A stretch of 8,938 nucleotides of DNA from an uncultured Micavibrio sp. (GCA_913057885.1 CAJXOI010000019.1:1-8938); one strand, 5' to 3'; counted from the first letter of the stretch, positions 1-6,726 are shown. Numbers and translations are program-made. The notes: generated by a model not told the origin, from the letters alone.

Positions 1-149
1 GAACCTGAATCGCCCCGATCATCAGTCATATGCCCTCTTTCAGGAGTAGTTTGTTCAGATTGAAGATTGAGAATAATTGTGTTGTCCTCCGCGTGCGTTG
101 GAAGAGTACAAGCTAAAAAAGCACCAAAAGCCAAACCAGCATATTTCAT
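1..149 (-). CDS. Exported protein of unknown function, 5' end only (cut by window edge)
   Basis: This is the beginning of a gene read leftwards; 49 codons are visible without a stop before the edge. The product starts MKYAGLAFGAFLACTLPTHA, with a lysine, then a hydrophobic stretch, then a Thr-His-Ala site before Glu-Asp, which fits a Sec signal peptide cleaved after about residue 20. A cysteine at residue 14 is preceded by Phe-Leu-Ala, a poor lipobox, so a lipoprotein is less likely. The mature part that can be seen (about 29 residues) is polar and rich in Asp, Thr and Glu, with no motif I recognise. An AGGT Shine-Dalgarno-like sequence lies about 10 bases before the ATG. The gene is divergent from trmL. 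The role is unknown; only export to the periplasm or beyond can be inferred. Confidence 0.6.
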   Translation of the reverse strand, partial: MKYAGLAFGAFLACTLPTHAEDNTIILNLQSEQTTPERGHMTDDRGDSG

Positions 150-177
150 GATTGTTTTACCTGTTTTTGTTATTATT

Positions 178-205
178 GTTATACGTATCAAATAGTAAAA
201 AACAA
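178..205 (-). promoter_or_regulatory. Possible promoter of the exported-protein gene
   Basis: On the minus strand a TATAAC hexamer (183 down to 178) is preceded, 16 bases upstream, by TTGTTT (205 down to 200). Transcription would begin about 22 bases before the ATG at 149, leaving room for the AGGT ribosome-binding site. The -10 box is good and the -35 weak. The whole gap 150-240 is very AT-rich and must also hold the trmL promoter, which I could not place convincingly. Confidence 0.3.
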
Positions 206-240
206 AATGACATATTGACGCAAGAAAAAAATATATCACA

Positions 241-705
241 GTGCAAAAAAGAAATAATATTTCACTTTCTCTCTATCAGCCCGATATTCCGCAAAATGTC
301 GGGGCGGCCATGCGCCTTTGTGCGTGCTTGGGGATACGCCTGAATTTGATTGAACCCTTTGGATTTGCGTGGAAGGAAAAAGAATTCCGTAGGGCGGGGA
401 TGGATTATATCGATCTGGTTGATTATCAGCGATTCTCATCATGGGAAAAATTTTGTGACGACCATATGGGGCGCATTATCTTGATGACGACAAAAGGGGC
501 CGTGGCCTACACCGATTTTGAATTTCAAGATGGGGATACCCTATTGGCCGGGCGTGAAAGTGCGGGCGTGCCAGAAAATGTTCATGACAGGGCGGATCAC
601 AGAATCTTTATCCCCATGCATGGACAAGCGCGATCAATGAATGTTATAAACGCAAGTGCGATGATTACTGGCGAAGCGCTTCGCCAAATAGCTAAAGGAC
701 AATAA
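241..705 (+). CDS. trmL: tRNA (cytidine(34)-2'-O)-methyltransferase, SPOUT family
   Basis: TrmL uses S-adenosylmethionine to methylate the 2'-OH of the wobble base (C34 or cmnm5U34) of tRNA-Leu isoacceptors in the cytoplasm. The 154-residue product is the usual length of this single-domain SPOUT family. The N-terminal strand and helix read [20 protein letters not shown] (residues 11-30), followed by RRAGMDY (50-56). The knot region has [12 protein letters not shown] (101-112) and IPM (124-126) with [11 protein letters not shown] (131-141), which form the AdoMet-binding trefoil knot. The start is GTG at 241: it puts the first strand where the family has it and no in-frame ATG lies close upstream, but there is no clear Shine-Dalgarno, so the start is less certain than the gene. 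The stop overlaps the hemF start as TAATG, so the two are probably co-transcribed and translationally coupled. Confidence 0.93.
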   Translation: MQKRNNISLSLYQPDIPQNVGAAMRLCACLGIRLNLIEPFGFAWKEKEFRRAGMDYIDLVDYQRFSSWEKFCDDHMGRIILMTTKGAVAYTDFEFQDGDTLLAGRESAGVPENVHDRADHRIFIPMHGQARSMNVINASAMITGEALRQIAKGQ

Positions 706-1598
706 TGCTTAAGCCGTCTTCGGAGACCAGCCTCACTATGGATGACAAAAAGGCCATTGCTGCCAAATGGTTTCAAGATTTGCGTGACTCAATCTGTGCC
801 GAGTTCGAATCAATTGAAAGCGAATTAAGTGGAACAGAAATGGCAGATAGCCCTGCGGGCACATTCGAACGCAAGCCATGGAACCGCACAACCGACGATA
901 ATACCCATGGCGGCGGCGGTGTTATGTCGGTGATGAAGGGGCGTGTCTTTGAAAAGGTTGGCGTAAATATTTCAACCGTCCACGGTCGCTTTTCGGATGA
1001 TTTCGCCAAAAAAATTCCGGGGGCGAATGATAATGATGGCGAGTTTTGGGCCTCAGGCATATCGCTTGTTGCTCATTGTCAAAACCCGCATGTTCCCCCT
1101 GCACACATGAACACACGCATGATTATTACATCCAAACAATGGTTTGGTGGCGGCGGTGATTTGAATTCCATCTTTGACGTGACTGAGGATACGGACTTTT
1201 TTCATGGTGCGTTTAAAGAATGCTGTGATCGCCATGACCCGGACTATTACCAACGATACAAAGAATGGGCGGATGAATATTTCTTTATCAAACATCGAAA
1301 TGAAGCCCGTGGCGTGGGCGGTATTTTTTACGACTACTTGAACAGTGGCGATTGGGATGCCGATTTTGCCTTCACAAAAGATGTTGGTACAACATTCCGC
1401 GATGCCTATTGCGCGTTGGTTCGGAAAAACATGAACACGCCTTGGAGCGAGGCCGACCGTGAGGCACAATTGATCAAACGCGGGCGGTATGCCGAGTTTA
1501 ATTTGGTGTACGATCGTGGCACGGTCTTTGGATTGCAAACAGGCGGCAATACCGAAGCCATTTTAATGTCGCTTCCCCCCGTTGCGAAATGGCCTTAG
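705..1598 (+). CDS. hemF: Oxygen-dependent coproporphyrinogen III oxidase
   Basis: HemF converts coproporphyrinogen III to protoporphyrinogen IX by two oxidative decarboxylations using O2, a late step of haem synthesis, implying an aerobic or facultative lifestyle. The 297-residue product matches the family throughout: [20 protein letters not shown] (69-88), [18 protein letters not shown] (122-139), WFGGGGDL (146-153), [12 protein letters not shown] (197-208) and [20 protein letters not shown] (260-279). Histidines 124, 134, 167 and 197 align with E. coli H96, H106, H145 and H175, of which H106 is the proposed proton donor. The ATG at 705 is chosen because AAAGGA sits at good spacing before it; an alternative at 738 has no ribosome-binding site. 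It shares one base with the trmL stop. The protein ends at LPPVAKWP, without the C-terminal tail of the E. coli enzyme. Its 3' end overlaps the convergent cca gene by four bases. Confidence 0.97.
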   Translation: MLKPSSETSLTMDDKKAIAAKWFQDLRDSICAEFESIESELSGTEMADSPAGTFERKPWNRTTDDNTHGGGGVMSVMKGRVFEKVGVNISTVHGRFSDDFAKKIPGANDNDGEFWASGISLVAHCQNPHVPPAHMNTRMIITSKQWFGGGGDLNSIFDVTEDTDFFHGAFKECCDRHDPDYYQRYKEWADEYFFIKHRNEARGVGGIFYDYLNSGDWDADFAFTKDVGTTFRDAYCALVRKNMNTPWSEADREAQLIKRGRYAEFNLVYDRGTVFGLQTGGNTEAILMSLPPVAKWP

Positions 1599-2761
1599 AG
1601 TTTTTCTAAAATATCCTGGCGATGTAAAGTAAATCCGCTATCAATCCAGATTTGTTCGGCGGCTTTCATTTTTTCGCCGACCTCTGGTCCTTCACTGATT
1701 TTGAACTGCTCCATAATATCGGAGGCGACGATTGGAAATTCGGGCGGGCGCATATTCATCGCATCGGAAATAATCATGTCATCAACAATACCGCCACGTG
1801 ATTTTATAACTAATAATCCCTGGACAACGACATCGCGATCAAAATGATAGAGGGCTTTTTTAACATGACCATCCCAAGCATCAATAAATTCATTTAATAA
1901 TTTAAAAAAATTATTTATTTTATTATTTTTTATATATTTATTAAGTTTATTCAAAATAAATATACGTGTTGGAACATCATCTAAATTCAGTTGATTTTGA
2001 AGTGTGATGAGTGATTTTAAATGTTCGGCATCTTGTTTCTGAAGATCGAATAATTGGATTCTCACCATGGCCTCAATACCGCGATGTGCAGTAGATAATT
2101 TCAGCATTTTGTGCAATTCATCATAAATCCGCTCATCGGATAATGCGCAAATATTGTTTTTGAGATCTTTGCAGGCGTCGAGTGCCTCGGGGTCGGGGTC
2201 ACCCTCGTGATATTCGGCGTAAAAGCGGAAAAAGCGCAGAATTCGAAGATAGTCTTCCTGGATGCGGTTTTTGGCATTGCCAATAAAGCGCACTTTGCGA
2301 TCTTCAAGGTCTTTGAGTCCTGTGCCAAGAGGGTCATAAATACTGCCGTCACTATCGGCATAAAGTGCGTTAATGGTAAAATCGCGCCTTCGTGCGTCCT
2401 CTTCCCAGCTTTCTGAAAATTCAACTTTGGCGTGGCGCCCGTCGGTGTTAACGTCTTTGCGTAGCGTTGTGACTTCAAAATTTTTACCGTTGATGTGGGC
2501 GGTAATTGTGCCGTGCTCAACGCCGGTTGCAATAACCCTTATGCTTGCATTCTCTAAAATTTCTTGTGATTTTTCGGGTAGCAATTTGCATGCAATATCA
2601 ATGTCATATATATTTTTGCTCATGTAATAATTTCGTATACATCCGCCCACCATGCGGGCGTTTAAGTCGCCTTTGTTCAAGACATTCAAAACATATAGGA
2701 GGTCAGGATCACGCATCCATAATGGCGGCTTGATTTTATGAACGGGCAAGAGGATGGGCAT
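1595..2761 (-). CDS. cca: CCA tRNA nucleotidyltransferase (class II, alphaproteobacterial type)
   Basis: The enzyme adds or repairs the 3'-terminal CCA of tRNAs from CTP and ATP without a template. Numbered from the start chosen here (388 residues), the nucleotidyltransferase head has GGCIR (39-43), the catalytic Asp pair in YDIDIA (D53, D55), GVEHGT (80-85), [16 protein letters not shown] (96-111) and [17 protein letters not shown] (120-136). The RNA-binding helix [16 protein letters not shown] (165-180) is the ERxxxDxxRxLR motif. The C-terminal part is less conserved and contains a Lys/Asn/Ile/Phe-rich stretch (about 270-292) encoded by an extremely AT-rich segment. The reading frame is open back to an ATG at 2830, but ATG 2761 leaves the usual short lead-in before [14 protein letters not shown] 2716 is another option. 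None has a good Shine-Dalgarno. The start at 2761 overlaps the preceding DUF1285 gene by 26 bases, suggesting coupled translation. Confidence 0.94.
   Translation of the reverse strand: MPILLPVHKIKPPLWMRDPDLLYVLNVLNKGDLNARMVGGCIRNYYMSKNIYDIDIACKLLPEKSQEILENASIRVIATGVEHGTITAHINGKNFEVTTLRKDVNTDGRHAKVEFSESWEEDARRRDFTINALYADSDGSIYDPLGTGLKDLEDRKVRFIGNAKNRIQEDYLRILRFFRFYAEYHEGDPDPEALDACKDLKNNICALSDERIYDELHKMLKLSTAHRGIEAMVRIQLFDLQKQDAEHLKSLITLQNQLNLDDVPTRIFILNKLNKYIKNNKINNFFKLLNEFIDAWDGHVKKALYHFDRDVVVQGLLVIKSRGGIVDDMIISDAMNMRPPEFPIVASDIMEQFKISEGPEVGEKMKAAEQIWIDSGFTLHRQDILEKL
1892..1944. other. 53-base run of pure A/T inside cca
   Basis: Every base from 1892 to 1944 is A or T; G/C flank it at 1891 (C) and 1945 (G). 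In the 80 bases 1881-1960 only four are G or C. On the coding (minus) strand it encodes part of the C-terminal region of the CCA-adding enzyme, giving mainly Asn, Lys, Ile, Phe and Leu. The frame remains open, so the gene is intact. Confidence 0.9.
2717..2732. repeat. 16-bp direct repeat, copy 1 (in cca)
   Basis: The plus-strand sequence CCATAATGGCGGCTTG occurs here and again at 3303-3318 in the same orientation, 586 bases apart. In this copy the minus strand reads as Lys-Pro-Pro-Leu-Trp near the N-terminus of the CCA-adding enzyme. The flanking bases differ, so the exact match is 16 bp. Confidence 0.6.
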
Positions 2762-3218
2762 GGTCGTTTGCGTCGAGATAGAGGGTTTTATCATCATCAT
2801 TATACCCATTTTGTGAAAGGGCGATATCAATCAATTTTTCGCGCACGGCACGATTTAATCGTGCCGGAATATGATTGGCAACGGTACAATAGGGAAGATT
2901 ATTTTTGAGGTATATAGGGTTGTCGGCGTTGGGAGATGTCACGTGATCAAGGTTGCTTTTTAAATCTAAAACATGTCCATCCCATTTGAAATCCGTGATG
3001 ATAAAGGGAGTATCTTCTACTATTATGCGGCCTTGCTCGTGCGGCGTTACCAACCAATATTCATCCTTTTTCGCATCATAATGCAAAGCTGTTGAAAATA
3101 ATTTTTTTAGGCGATCGCGTTGCATGGGTGCGCCATCATGAAACCATTGGCAATTGTAATCAATGGTGATTTTGAAATCATCTTCAGCGCGTGAAGGATC
3201 AAAGAACTTGTTGTCCAT
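2736..3218 (-). CDS. DUF1285 family protein
   Basis: The 160-residue cytoplasmic protein (no signal peptide or membrane segment) matches the alphaproteobacterial DUF1285 family, whose biochemical role I do not know. The recognisable core is QWFHDGAPMQRDRLKKLFST (24-43), YWLVTPHEQGRIIVEDTPFI (54-73) and the following TDF, corresponding to the family pattern WxxxGxPIxRxxLVxLFS...YxLVTPxE..I.VxDxPF. The C-terminus after about residue 136 is polar and Asp-rich. It lies directly upstream of cca, overlapping it by 26 bases, and 37 bases downstream of the response regulator gene. Linkage of DUF1285 with cca is common in alphaproteobacteria as I recall; there a CoA-pyrophosphatase-like NUDIX gene often sits between them, which is absent here. 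The ATG has no Shine-Dalgarno but has a TATAAT six bases before it. Confidence 0.85.
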   Translation of the reverse strand: MDNKFFDPSRAEDDFKITIDYNCQWFHDGAPMQRDRLKKLFSTALHYDAKKDEYWLVTPHEQGRIIVEDTPFIITDFKWDGHVLDLKSNLDHVTSPNADNPIYLKNNLPYCTVANHIPARLNRAVREKLIDIALSQNGYNDDDKTLYLDANDHAHPLARS

Positions 3219-3224
3219 AAAGAA

Positions 3225-3253
3225 ATTATAACGGAATGCAGGCGGTAGGTTAA
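3225..3253 (-). promoter_or_regulatory. Candidate promoter of the DUF1285-cca operon, leaderless arrangement
   Basis: On the minus strand TTAACC (3253-3248), a 17-base spacer and a perfect TATAAT (3230-3225) form a good sigma-70-type promoter. Exactly six bases separate the -10 box from the ATG at 3218, so the expected first transcribed base is the A of the start codon. There is no Shine-Dalgarno in the short gap, consistent with a leaderless mRNA. Confidence 0.5.
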
Positions 3254-3255
3254 GC

Positions 3256-3963
3256 TTATTCAGCAGGCAATTCCAGTTTAGGAACTATACCGTATTGGTG
3301 TGCCATAATGGCGGCTTGTGTCCTGTTATTCACGCATAGTTTTTTACAAACATTGCTAACATGCAATTTGACTGTTGGCGTTTGGACATTCAAATCACGC
3401 GCAATTTCTTTATTCGATAACCCCTTCGCCAAAAGTGTTAATACCTCTTGTTCCCGATCTGTTAATTTTGATAAATTCGCCATAAACGGATCAGCCTCAT
3501 CTGTTGGTAAGTGATGATTTTGATCGGGGTGAGTATTAAAGTCATCATGGTAAGACGGCATGATCGTGTTGGATAAGAGGTCGGATGGAACAAAAGCTTT
3601 ATCAGTCGTTATAATCGTATTGATAGCTTTTACCAAAGCCTTACCACTCAGTGTTTTAGGCAGGTATCCACATACGCCGATTTGAATGGCTTCCCTGATA
3701 TGGTGTTCTTCGGCCACACCTGTGATGATTGCGATTTTTTGATCAGGGTATTCTTTAACTAATTTTTCCAGACCTTTTAGACGGTTCATGCCCGGCATTC
3801 GTAAATCAAGTAAAACAAGGTCGAAAGGTTTGTTTTGGAGTTTTTCAATCACAGCATGAAGGTCACAGACACTATCAATACTCCAGTCGGGATGAATGCT
3901 GATCATAAACTGTATAAGGGCATCACGGAATAAAACATGGTCATCCGCTAGTAGAATATTCAT
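3256..3963 (-). CDS. Orphan response regulator, NarL/FixJ (REC-LuxR HTH) family
   Basis: This 235-residue protein is a two-domain transcription factor, presumably controlled by phosphorylation from a histidine kinase that is not in the window. The receiver domain (about 1-120) has all expected residues: acidic pair D7/D8, phospho-acceptor D53 in LLDLRMPG, T81 and K103 in GYLPK. A His/Asp-rich linker (about 132-160) leads to a LuxR-type HTH (about 164-228) with LTDREQEVLTLLAKGLSNKE (167-186), then IA, and TVKLHVSNVCKKL (197-209). After MPGM the usual Gly is replaced by Arg, a minor change. ATG 3963 has AGGAG seven bases upstream. The 96-base gap behind it, up to the slt stop, contains a perfect dyad. 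It may be transcribed from its own promoter in that gap or by read-through from slt. Target genes cannot be told from the sequence; autoregulation is possible. Confidence 0.93.
   Translation of the reverse strand: MNILLADDHVLFRDALIQFMISIHPDWSIDSVCDLHAVIEKLQNKPFDLVLLDLRMPGMNRLKGLEKLVKEYPDQKIAIITGVAEEHHIREAIQIGVCGYLPKTLSGKALVKAINTIITTDKAFVPSDLLSNTIMPSYHDDFNTHPDQNHHLPTDEADPFMANLSKLTDREQEVLTLLAKGLSNKEIARDLNVQTPTVKLHVSNVCKKLCVNNRTQAAIMAHQYGIVPKLELPAE
3303..3318. repeat. 16-bp direct repeat, copy 2 (in response regulator gene)
   Basis: Second copy of CCATAATGGCGGCTTG, identical to 2717-2732. Here the minus strand reads as Gln-Ala-Ala-Ile-Met at the end of the HTH domain, a different reading frame from copy 1, so the match is at DNA level and does not reflect related protein sequence. 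Confidence 0.6.
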
Positions 3964-4031
3964 GATCGATCTCCTGTGTGATTAGGCATATCAAGATAGT
4001 GCATAATCAAAAGAGTAGAGCCATCGGCCTT

Positions 4032-4053
4032 AATGTAAAGTTGCGGTTACATT
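4032..4053. promoter_or_regulatory. Perfect inverted repeat, candidate operator upstream of the response regulator gene
   Basis: AATGTAA (4032-4038) and TTACATT (4047-4053) form a perfect 7-bp dyad with an 8-base spacer. It begins six bases past the slt stop and ends about 70 bases before the response regulator start. No T-run follows on the minus strand, so a rho-independent terminator for slt is unlikely. The size and TGTAA-N8-TTACA symmetry fit a dimeric HTH regulator. A TTTACA within one arm could serve as a -35 element, but I see no convincing -10 partner. Confidence 0.4.
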
Positions 4054-4059
4054 GGCATG

Positions 4060-5928
4060 TTACTTTAGTTTTAAGGCATAGACATTGATGGCCTCTGTCA
4101 CCCTTTGGACATAGTTCCGGGTTTCATAAATCGGGATGGTTTCAACCCAATCAACTTCGTCGATACCGGGGTCTCTTGGGTCGCCGATTTCGTCCAGCCA
4201 TCGATTCACGCGCCCTGGCCCTGCATTATATGCGGCAATGGCTAATGTACGGTTGCCATCAAACCGATCAAGCATCTGTTTAATATAAAGTGAGCCGAGG
4301 GTAATGTTATAAATGGGGTCGCTCGTTAATCGGCTTTTAGAATATGGAAGGCCGGCTTTGCGGGCTGTTTCCCTTACGGTAGCGGGCATCAACTGCATCA
4401 ACCCTAATGCCCCTGCATGGGATTGCGCTCTTTGATTAAAGGCGCTTTCTTGTCGCATGATGCCATGATTAAAGGCGGGATGAACGGCAAAGGATGATGA
4501 CACTGCTTTTTCAATTACGGGGAAGAGGTAAGATGGCATGATGAATCCATCGCGCTCCGCGCTTTTGGCGATGCGCACTGCTGTTTCATCATAATTTAGT
4601 TGTTTTGCCAATTCTGCGGCCAAGGAATAATCAAGTCCTGATGTATGCCGATCAACATAAGCCAATAAAAAGGCTCTGGCATCATTGTGTTGCCCCGCAC
4701 GTGCTAATATAAGCGCATGTTTGATCAGGTTTCTGTGGCGAAACTCTTGACGTTGCTGGGACGAAACCGCAATCCTGGTTTCTTGCAAAAGGCCAAGTGG
4801 AAGATTTATCCGCCCTGCGGCCATTTGCCCATAATAGGTGGTTTGGAATTTTGCCGCCACGCGGTACCATTGCCCTGCAATTTCTTGATGCCCCAGTGTC
4901 TCTGCGGCCAATCCTGCCCAATACGATCCGCGTGCGCGACTGATAGGGCTTTCAACGGCATTAAACAACCTTTCAAAATGTTGGAAGCCTTCCCATGGCT
5001 TGCCGATTTTACGAAGGGCCAGCCATCCCGCCAAAAATTCTGCTTGTGCAAAGGGAAAACCATCTTTTTGGCGGTGGTCTTTGACAAGGTTATAGGCGCT
5101 GCCCCATTTCTTTTGTTCTATTAAACGTCGTGCCATGATGTGGCGTTCCCGCCACCATGCGTCAGGGTTTGAAAGACGGTTATAAGATGGTGCTTTGTCT
5201 AACAGGGCTATTGCCCCTTCGTCATATCCATTTTTACGCCGCCATTGAATGCGTGCCAACATCAAAGCTTCGTTGTTTTTCAAACTGGCCGGCACACGGG
5301 CAATCAGGGCATTTACGTTGGGTTTTTCCTCGATCAAACCGATTTTGGCCTCGACCAATTCAGGGTATCCGTAGCCCAACTCTTTCGCCAATCTGCGTGA
5401 GGCTGTGTAATGTTGATCGTAAATAATGTGGCGCAGGCGACGCTCATGGTCTTGTGATCCCAAATATTGGCCGAATTTTTGAATGATCATGTCCTGATCA
5501 TTCGGCGCTAAAAATGCTGTTGGCCACCAGTTTTTAAGTGTTTGCATGGCCTGAGCCGTTTGCCCCGAAGCAATAAGAGCTTGGAGATAATTTTGCATGC
5601 CGATGGCTGTGACTGGAGGGTTGTTTTGAAAAAAGCGAATAATTTGCGATGTCGGGACGGATGAATTGATCGCCTTTTCCGCCTTAATGCGGATTTCACC
5701 TAGTCCAGGCCAATCAGGATGTTTAGAAACAAAAAGTGCGGCCTCCTGAAAGCGTGTGTCTTCGGATTTTTGCAATCGATACCATGTGACAAGATCTTTT
5801 CCCGTTAATGTAGATGGTGTGACGTTGTATCGCCCCTTTGCAGCGGCGGACACAGCGGCAGTATCATTCGCCAAAGCCGGATCGGGCAGGGCGAATAAAA
5901 CAATCAAAAATGCAAATATCATGCGCAT
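4060..5928 (-). CDS. slt: Soluble lytic murein transglycosylase (Slt70-like, family 1A)
   Basis: This 622-residue periplasmic enzyme cleaves the MurNAc-GlcNAc bond of peptidoglycan to give 1,6-anhydro-muropeptides. Residues 1-21 form a signal peptide ([20 protein letters not shown] before Asn-Asp). Residues of about 25-450 are the helical, TPR-like superhelix typical of Slt70. The C-terminal SLT domain has [10 protein letters not shown] with catalytic Glu at about 494, [13 protein letters not shown] (505-517), [10 protein letters not shown] (543-552), [16 protein letters not shown] (563-578) and [13 protein letters not shown] (598-610), all consistent with an active enzyme. The length is close to that of E. 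coli Slt. The gene is divergent from smpB with 85 bases between; in many alphaproteobacteria dapA lies there. The start has no Shine-Dalgarno; an alternative ATG is two codons further in. Tail-to-head with the response regulator gene downstream. Confidence 0.96.
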   Translation of the reverse strand: MRMIFAFLIVLFALPDPALANDTAAVSAAAKGRYNVTPSTLTGKDLVTWYRLQKSEDTRFQEAALFVSKHPDWPGLGEIRIKAEKAINSSVPTSQIIRFFQNNPPVTAIGMQNYLQALIASGQTAQAMQTLKNWWPTAFLAPNDQDMIIQKFGQYLGSQDHERRLRHIIYDQHYTASRRLAKELGYGYPELVEAKIGLIEEKPNVNALIARVPASLKNNEALMLARIQWRRKNGYDEGAIALLDKAPSYNRLSNPDAWWRERHIMARRLIEQKKWGSAYNLVKDHRQKDGFPFAQAEFLAGWLALRKIGKPWEGFQHFERLFNAVESPISRARGSYWAGLAAETLGHQEIAGQWYRVAAKFQTTYYGQMAAGRINLPLGLLQETRIAVSSQQRQEFRHRNLIKHALILARAGQHNDARAFLLAYVDRHTSGLDYSLAAELAKQLNYDETAVRIAKSAERDGFIMPSYLFPVIEKAVSSSFAVHPAFNHGIMRQESAFNQRAQSHAGALGLMQLMPATVRETARKAGLPYSKSRLTSDPIYNITLGSLYIKQMLDRFDGNRTLAIAAYNAGPGRVNRWLDEIGDPRDPGIDEVDWVETIPIYETRNYVQRVTEAINVYALKLK

Positions 5929-5938
5929 GATTAAAGGG

Positions 5939-5967
5939 AATATAATGGGGAGTTTGCCCCGTGAAAA
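5939..5967 (-). promoter_or_regulatory. Candidate slt promoter with near-zero leader
   Basis: On the minus strand TTTTCA (5967-5962), 17 bases and TATATT (5944-5939) match a sigma-70-type promoter. The -10 box ends ten bases before the slt ATG, giving an expected 5' leader of about four bases. The -10 box overlaps a plus-strand TATAAT (5941-5946) pointing towards smpB, which lacks a good -35. Confidence 0.35.
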
Positions 5968-5975
5968 GGTTTATC

Positions 5976-6004
5976 TTGATGTAACCCTCAAGAGAAGGCA
6001 TGAT
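5976..6004 (+). promoter_or_regulatory. Possible smpB promoter close to the start codon
   Basis: TTGATG (5976-5981), a 17-base spacer and CATGAT (5999-6004) are each 4 of 6 to consensus and would place the transcript start about three bases before the smpB ATG. The alternative is the plus-strand TATAAT at 5941-5946, which would give a leader of about 60 bases. The sequence alone does not decide between them. Confidence 0.22.
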
Positions 6005-6013
6005 ACGCCCGCC

Positions 6014-6499
6014 ATGGCAAAGAATAAAGGATCAGGATTATTAACAAAGGACGTGACGATTGCCCATAATCGCCGCGCCAAATATGATTATGAACTGCTT
6101 CAGGAATTTGAGGCGGGTTTGGTCCTGCATGGGACAGAGGTGAAATCCCTGAGGATGGGGCAGGTTAGTATTAACGAAGCCTATGTTAAGGAAAAAGATA
6201 ACGAGATTTTTTTATTGAATGCCAATATTCAGGAATACTCCCAGGCCTCGCGCTATTTTCAACATGAAGCGGCGCGTCCGCGTAAACTTCTCCTCAATCG
6301 CCGTGAAATCAATAAATTGATTGGCGGCGTGCAAAAGGAGGGCCTGACAATTGTTCCCGTCAAATTATTTTTTAATAATAAAGGTATGGCGAAAATTATC
6401 ATCGCGCTGGCGCGTGGAAAGAAACAATATGATAAACGTCAGACGGAGAAGAAACGTGATTGGAACCGCCAAAAAGAACGGTTGCTTAAACAAGATTAG
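6014..6499 (+). CDS. smpB: SsrA-binding protein SmpB
   Basis: SmpB binds tmRNA and, with it, rescues stalled ribosomes by trans-translation. The 161-residue product matches the family length (E. coli 160). It has [20 protein letters not shown] (19-38) running into HGTEVKSLR (39-47), then the beta-barrel core [19 protein letters not shown] (54-72), [12 protein letters not shown] (88-99), and the conserved basic tail [16 protein letters not shown] (135-150) that enters the mRNA channel. The ATG at 6014 gives the normal MAKxK beginning, but its nearest purine-rich sequence (AGAAGG, 5993-5998) is too far away. An in-frame ATG at 5945 has an excellent AAAGGGA before it and would add 23 residues. 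The frame is open back to 5756, but that part is antisense to slt. I prefer 6014 by homology. Confidence 0.95.
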   Translation: MAKNKGSGLLTKDVTIAHNRRAKYDYELLQEFEAGLVLHGTEVKSLRMGQVSINEAYVKEKDNEIFLLNANIQEYSQASRYFQHEAARPRKLLLNRREINKLIGGVQKEGLTIVPVKLFFNNKGMAKIIIALARGKKQYDKRQTEKKRDWNRQKERLLKQD

Positions 6500-6510
6500 A
6501 AATTTACAAT
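6482..6510 (+). promoter_or_regulatory. Possible leaderless promoter of the small ORF after smpB
   Basis: TTGCTT (6482-6487), a 17-base spacer and TACAAT (6505-6510) precede the ATG at 6517 by exactly six bases, so the predicted first transcribed base is the A of ATG. There is no Shine-Dalgarno. The -35 lies inside the end of smpB and is weak; the -10 matches 5 of 6. Confidence 0.28.
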
Positions 6511-6516
6511 TAAAAC

Positions 6517-6726
6517 ATGTCAAAGCACTTTCCGCCACGTGATATGTCGCCTACTGCAATTGATCGGGAACTTAGTGGTATTGCAGGAGAGTTTTTGAAG
6601 AATCGCGATATGGATGAAGAAAAAAGACGAGAGCTTGAAAGTCGTCGGTTCGACTTATCTTTAAGTCGGCACAAGAGATTGGTCAGACTGACACCTGTTC
6701 GTCACTTGCGCCGTGCAAACTTCTGA
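6517..6726 (+). CDS. Small uncharacterised basic helical protein
   Basis: A 69-residue ORF fills most of the space between smpB and the convergent aminopeptidase gene. The product is highly charged and probably helical from about residue 12: AIDRELSGIAGEFLKNRDMD (14-33) then EEKRRELESRRFDLSLSRHK (34-53), ending in an Arg-rich tail. It has no signal peptide, membrane segment or cysteine, and I recognise no family. In alphaproteobacteria rpoZ often follows smpB, but this is not RpoZ. Codon use looks similar to the neighbours and supports coding. Its last 25 bases overlap the 3' end of the aminopeptidase gene on the other strand. The lack of a Shine-Dalgarno counts against it unless it is leaderless. 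A basic, helical small protein might bind nucleic acid or the ribosome, but that is only a guess. Confidence 0.5.
   Translation: MSKHFPPRDMSPTAIDRELSGIAGEFLKNRDMDEEKRRELESRRFDLSLSRHKRLVRLTPVRHLRRANF

Noticed and set aside
1053..1538. 161-codon minus-strand frame opposite hemF
   Set aside because: It is a shadow of hemF, with no family similarity or ribosome-binding site, while the plus strand is a clear full-length HemF.
1560..1598. HemF seems truncated relative to the E. coli protein
   Set aside because: The E. coli enzyme has a longer C-terminal tail, but alphaproteobacterial HemF proteins, as I recall, often end at a similar LPPxxxWP; the stop is clean and the total length is normal.
1595..1609. 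TTAGA-GTTTT-TCTAA hairpin as shared terminator of hemF and cca
   Set aside because: A five-pair, A/T-dominated stem inside the end of cca is too weak to be called a terminator.
4717..5124. 135-codon plus-strand frame opposite slt
   Set aside because: It is antisense to the well-supported slt gene and has no recognisable domain.
5756..6013. Extended reading frame upstream of smpB, potentially adding 86 residues
   Set aside because: Most of it (5756-5928) is antisense to the signal peptide and N-terminus of slt, shows no family similarity, and SmpB homologues begin at the residue encoded at 6014. Only the ATG at 5945 was retained as an alternative start.
6639..6656. Stem-loop AAGTCG-N6-CGACTT as terminator for the aminopeptidase gene or smpB
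   Set aside because: The stem is only six pairs, there is no T-run on either strand, and it is explained by the coding sequence of the small ORF.
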